NCBI GenBank assembly: GCA_016204355.1
Contig: JACQKT010000010.1
Coordinates: 1 to 41,691 of the forward strand
Direction of reading: 5' to 3'
DNA length: 41,691 bases
From: Candidatus Liptonbacteria bacterium
GTDB lineage: Bacteria > Patescibacteriota > Minisyncoccia > UBA6257 > 2-01-FULL-56-20
Of the stretch, positions 39,159 to 41,691 are shown in pieces. How positions within the stretch are numbered: the stretch's first letter is position 1; every line of letters starts with the position of its first letter. The position numbers were made by a program, and so were the translations under genes. The notes under the pieces were generated by a model. That model ran no database searches and was not told the origin of the DNA. It saw nothing but the letters and a program-made list of their open reading frames with translations.

Positions 39159-40772
39159 ATGGAATTCGCCAGAAATTTGGATCTTTTGTCCGTCGGCATT
39201 GCCAGCGCCGCGACGGGAATATTGGGGTTTATAGTTTTTTTTAATAACAGAAAAAGCGTAACTTCCCGCACATTCCTTTATTTTTCGCTGGTTACGATTT
39301 TTTGGGGAGCAATAAATTATCTTCAATACAAAATAACCCCCGTCGATATCTCGTTTTGGGCGATAAAGCTGACTATTTTTTTGGGAGTTTGGCACTCTTT
39401 CCTGCTTTTCCGGCTGATGTATGTTTTTCCCGAAGAAAAAATTTCTTTCCCGAAATGGCACACCTTCGGAATTTTGCCCGTCGTGATACTGACTTCGATT
39501 TTAACTCTCACTCCTCTCGTTTTTTCAAAGGTATCGGAGATAGATCCGAGCGGAAGAATAGTAAAAATAGAAAACGGGCCAGGAATAGCGCTTTTCGGCG
39601 TCGTCGTGCTTGCGTCCGTTATTTCCGGCGTAGCGATATTGTTGAAGAAAACGATCAAAGCGGAAGGAATTTTAAAGCGACAATTCCGCTCGGTTTTTTT
39701 CGGGGTGCTTTTTACATTTATATTGCTGATGGCGTTCAATTTCATACTTCCTGCATTTTTCGACAGTCCTCAGTTCATACCTCTCGGAGCGGTTTTTCTT
39801 TTCCCGTTTATAGTTTTTACCGCATACGCGATTTTGAGGCATCATTTACTCAACGTTAAAGTAATAGCAACGGAAGTCTTGACATTCGTCTTGGCGGTGA
39901 TAACGCTCTTCGAAATAGTCCTTTCCGATACGGTTGCCGAGATTATTTTCAGGTCTTTTGTTTTCATCCTTGTTTTGATATTCGGAATCCTGCTTATTCG
40001 CGGAGTAAGGATCGAAGTTCAGCAGCGCGAGCAGCTGCAGATATTGAACGACAGACTCGCAAAAGCAAACACTCAGCTCGAGGAACTGAGCCGTTTCAAA
40101 ACCCAGCTTTTGTCGCTTGCTTCGCATCAGATAAAGTCTCCGCTCGCGGCGATTAAAGGTTTCGTTTCGGTTTTGTCGGACGGATTATACGGACCGATAG
40201 ATTTAAAAGTTAAGGACGTTCTCGGCAAAATTAAGAGTTCCGCGGACGGACTTATAGAGCTTATAAACAATCTGCTGGATTTGAGAAAAGTGGAAGAAGG
40301 GAAAATGGAATACATATTCACCAAAACCGATATGTGCGCCTTGGTTAAGGACGTAATGTCGACGCTACAGCCGCTCGCGACGAATAAAAATCTCGAATTC
40401 ACTTATTCCGGCCCGGACAGAGGCGTGTTCCTGAATGCGGATGGACAAAAATTGAAACAGGTTGTCCAGAATCTGATAGACAATGCCATAAAATACACTC
40501 CGCAAGGATTCGTGAAGATTGAACTCAAAAAAGAAAATAAGACCATAAACTTTTCGGTAACCGATTCCGGACTCGGCGTATCAAAAGAACTTCTTTCGCA
40601 GATTTTCGAAGAGTTCGTGCGCGATGAGCGTGTCAAGGCAAAAATTCTCGGAACGGGGCTCGGGCTTTACATTGCGAGAAAAATTGTCGAGGCGCACAGT
40701 GGAAAAATCTTGGCGGAATCAGAAGGAGAGGGGAAAGGTTCCAAGTTCTCGGTTATGTTGCCGGGAGATTAA
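39159..40772 (+). CDS. Multi-TM sensor histidine kinase
   Basis: A 537-aa kinase. About nine N-terminal hydrophobic segments (residues ~8-285) resemble the 7TM histidine-kinase sensor region plus two extra helices; a short coiled coil (EVQQREQLQILNDRLAKANTQ) leads to the dimerisation domain. The H box is LASHQIKSPLAAIKGF (phospho-His near residue 324), the N box QVVQNLIDNAIKYTPQG, and the G boxes are VTDSGLGVSKEL and GTGLGLYIARKI. It is the last gene of the operon and probably phosphorylates the three receivers. The many-helix sensor with little periplasmic sequence suggests a membrane-soluble ligand or membrane state. Confidence 0.92.
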   Translation: MEFARNLDLLSVGIASAATGILGFIVFFNNRKSVTSRTFLYFSLVTIFWGAINYLQYKITPVDISFWAIKLTIFLGVWHSFLLFRLMYVFPEEKISFPKWHTFGILPVVILTSILTLTPLVFSKVSEIDPSGRIVKIENGPGIALFGVVVLASVISGVAILLKKTIKAEGILKRQFRSVFFGVLFTFILLMAFNFILPAFFDSPQFIPLGAVFLFPFIVFTAYAILRHHLLNVKVIATEVLTFVLAVITLFEIVLSDTVAEIIFRSFVFILVLIFGILLIRGVRIEVQQREQLQILNDRLAKANTQLEELSRFKTQLLSLASHQIKSPLAAIKGFVSVLSDGLYGPIDLKVKDVLGKIKSSADGLIELINNLLDLRKVEEGKMEYIFTKTDMCALVKDVMSTLQPLATNKNLEFTYSGPDRGVFLNADGQKLKQVVQNLIDNAIKYTPQGFVKIELKKENKTINFSVTDSGLGVSKELLSQIFEEFVRDERVKAKILGTGLGLYIARKIVEAHSGKILAESEGEGKGSKFSVMLPGD

Positions 40773-40804
40773 CAAAAAACCGCCCGTTAGGCGGTTTTTT
40801 GTTA
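40770..40804. terminator. Bidirectional terminator
   Basis: TAACAAAAAACCGCC - 5 nt - GGCGGTTTTTTGTTA, flanked by A and T tracts. It ends the kinase operon on the plus strand and rpmE on the minus strand. Confidence 0.88.
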
Positions 40805-40810
40805 ATGCCG

Positions 40811-41056
40811 TTATTTTCTTCCCTGTGCTTTCGCTTTCTTCGGAGCGGCCGATGCTTTCGTCTGCCGTTTCTTGAATTTCTCAACCCGGCCAGCGGTATC
40901 TATCAGTTTTTCCTCGCCGGTGTAGAACGGATGGCAATTGCCGCAGATTTCCACCTGTATCTCTTTTTTTGTCGCACCTATAGTGTAGGTTTTTCCGCAG
41001 GCGCAGCGGATTTTTGCTTCCGGGAAATATTCCGGGTGAATATCCTTTTTAGCCAT
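40811..41056 (-). CDS. rpmE: 50S ribosomal protein L31
   Basis: An 81-aa L31 protein. [20 protein letters not shown] and [13 protein letters not shown] carry the zinc ligands (CxC and CxxC), so it is the zinc-containing form. [13 protein letters not shown] is the conserved C-terminal segment, followed by a Lys/Ala-rich tail. The leader is short, from a TATAAT at 41082-41077. Its promoter is divergent from that of the rRNA operon and shares the -35 region. Confidence 0.95.
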   Translation of the reverse strand: MAKKDIHPEYFPEAKIRCACGKTYTIGATKKEIQVEICGNCHPFYTGEEKLIDTAGRVEKFKKRQTKASAAPKKAKAQGRK

Positions 41057-41076
41057 ATTTTTAAAAGATAAGTTAC

Positions 41077-41104
41077 ATTATACACGGCTTTTAAAGCTTG
41101 ACAA
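41077..41104 (-). promoter_or_regulatory. rpmE promoter
   Basis: On the minus strand: TTGTCA (41104-41099), 16-bp spacer, TATAAT (41082-41077). The transcript would start near 41070, giving a leader of about 14 nt. Confidence 0.6.
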
Positions 41105-41125
41105 TAGTCGCCAGTCGGCTAAAAT
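41098..41125 (+). promoter_or_regulatory. rRNA operon promoter
   Basis: Perfect -35 TTGACA (41098-41103), 16-bp spacer, TAAAAT (41120-41125). It overlaps the -35 of rpmE. Transcription would start near 41132, about 210 nt ahead of 16S. Confidence 0.7.
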
Positions 41126-41131
41126 ACACAA

Positions 41132-41342
41132 CGTCATGAACGCGATCGGATTTTCACAATTGCATAAGGAAAGTCTGTGCCGGTTTACCCCGTAAACCGC
41201 GCGGCAGGCGATAAAATTTATTAGAGAGTTTTTCAGTTGTCCCAATGAAGCAGTTGTTTGTTTCTGTTTTTCTGCTTTATCAAAAAAACAGAAAAATCAT
41301 GAAAATTATTTGAAGCCTTCTTTTGAAGGCCTAAATTAGTTT
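41132..41342 (+). other. rRNA leader with processing hairpins and boxA-like site
   Basis: The leader has no ORF. It contains a hairpin CGGTTTAC/GTAAACCG (41181-41199), an 11-bp stem TTTCTGTTTTT/AAAAACAGAAA (41261-41294) whose loop holds TGCTTTATCA (41273-41282), similar to a boxA antitermination site, and GCCTTC-TTTT-GAAGGC (41315-41330) just before 16S. These would guide antitermination and 5' processing. Confidence 0.5.
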
Positions 41343-41691
41343 TCTTTCAGAGGATTTGATCCTGGTCCAGGATGAACGATGGCGGCGTGGATAAGGCATG
41401 CAAGTCGAGCGGAATTAAATTTGAAGAAGCTGAGATTACATCAAAGCGACGGATGATTTAATTTAGCGGCGAACGAGTTAGTAACACCCTGGCACGTACC
41501 CCGGAGACGGAAACAGCTCACCGAAAGGTGGGGTAATGTCCGATGGTCTCGCAAGAGTAAATGTCGCAAGACGCTCCGGGATCGGCCTAGGCCTGATCAG
41601 CTAGTTGGTAGGGTAACGGCCTACCAAGGCTACGACCAGTAGGGGAGGTGAGAGCCTGACCCCCAACGACGGAACTGAGAACGGTCCGTAC
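41343..41691 (+). rRNA. rrs: 16S ribosomal RNA, 5' part (truncated by window end)
   Basis: The 5' domain of 16S rRNA is recognisable from GGATTTGATCCTGGTCCAGG, GATGAACGATGGCGGCGTGG, GGCATGCAAGTCGAGCGG, CTGATCAGCTAGTTGGTAGG and ACTGAGAACGGTCCG. About 350 nt are present and the gene runs off the window. The exact mature 5' end is approximate. The start differs from the standard 27F primer site (GGTCCAG in place of GGCTCAG, and GGATTTG in place of AGTTTG), a pattern that fits a CPR lineage. Confidence 0.95.

Noticed and set aside
1-41691. TGA recoded as glycine, as in some CPR groups
   Set aside because: TGA ends several confident genes at family-typical positions (pgk, copies 1-4) and does not interrupt any reading frame.
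1-41691. CRISPR arrays or tRNA genes
   Set aside because: No regularly spaced direct repeats and no cloverleaf with a GGTTCGAATCC-type arm were seen in the gaps; a covariance-model scan would be decisive.

Overview
The window looks like a chromosomal segment of a Candidate Phyla Radiation bacterium (Patescibacteria, probably the Parcubacteria side). The evidence is: a 16S rRNA 5' end with a GGATTTGATCCTGG start and GGCATGCAAGTCGAGCGG; many compact or trimmed housekeeping proteins (AspRS without the bacterial GAD domain, RF1 without its N-terminal domain, a short PGK); promoters whose -10 box lies only 6-9 nt before the ATG; little Shine-Dalgarno use; and Cys-rich zinc-ribbon proteins of a kind I associate with CPR genomes. 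TGA acts as an ordinary stop. No tRNA, CRISPR array or transposase was recognised.

Layout. 1-2009: PBP2 (cell elongation). 2027-21717: three tandem pairs (six copies) of a ~550-600 aa Cys-rich paralogous family, placed between housekeeping genes: pair 1 after PBP2, then GalT-like, a small membrane protein, L21 and a PMT-like glycosyltransferase; pair 2 after a small hypothetical, then a HerA/VirD4-like ATPase, an FAD oxidase and PGK; pair 3 translationally coupled to PGK. 21838-25724: DnaQ-like exonuclease, RNase H, small EamA-like membrane protein, RNase P RNA, secreted lysozyme-like protein with a structured leader, 3-methyladenine glycosylase, MgtC. 25744-28327: AspRS, NDK with an insertion, MTH1-like Nudix. 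28508-29798: an unusual GC-rich gene of unknown function with a good SD, and an excalibur protein. 29867-33381: an AT-rich island, probably transferred, with a small nuclease-like protein, a MutL/MORC-like GHKL ATPase, a C5-cytosine methyltransferase and Vsr. 33434-34162: RF1. 34220-40772: a tightly packed seven-gene operon of three stand-alone receiver proteins, PaaK-like adenylate-forming ligase, ThiF/E1-like protein, nitroreductase and a multi-TM histidine kinase. 40811-41691: L31 and the start of an rRNA operon, whose divergent promoters share their -35 region.

Most interesting: (1) the six-copy family, in which the N- and C-terminal zinc modules are homologous to each other and flank a Cys-rich repeat core, with signs of gene conversion (a 107-bp identical block), loss of metal ligands and leftover gene tails; (2) the receiver/ligase/E1/nitroreductase/kinase operon, which looks like a signal-controlled small-molecule or protein-modification pathway; (3) the MORC-type restriction-modification island; (4) a REP-like repeat inside aspS exactly where the GAD domain is missing; (5) a 98-nt leader with mutually exclusive hairpins. 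All homology calls are by eye; none was checked by a database search.
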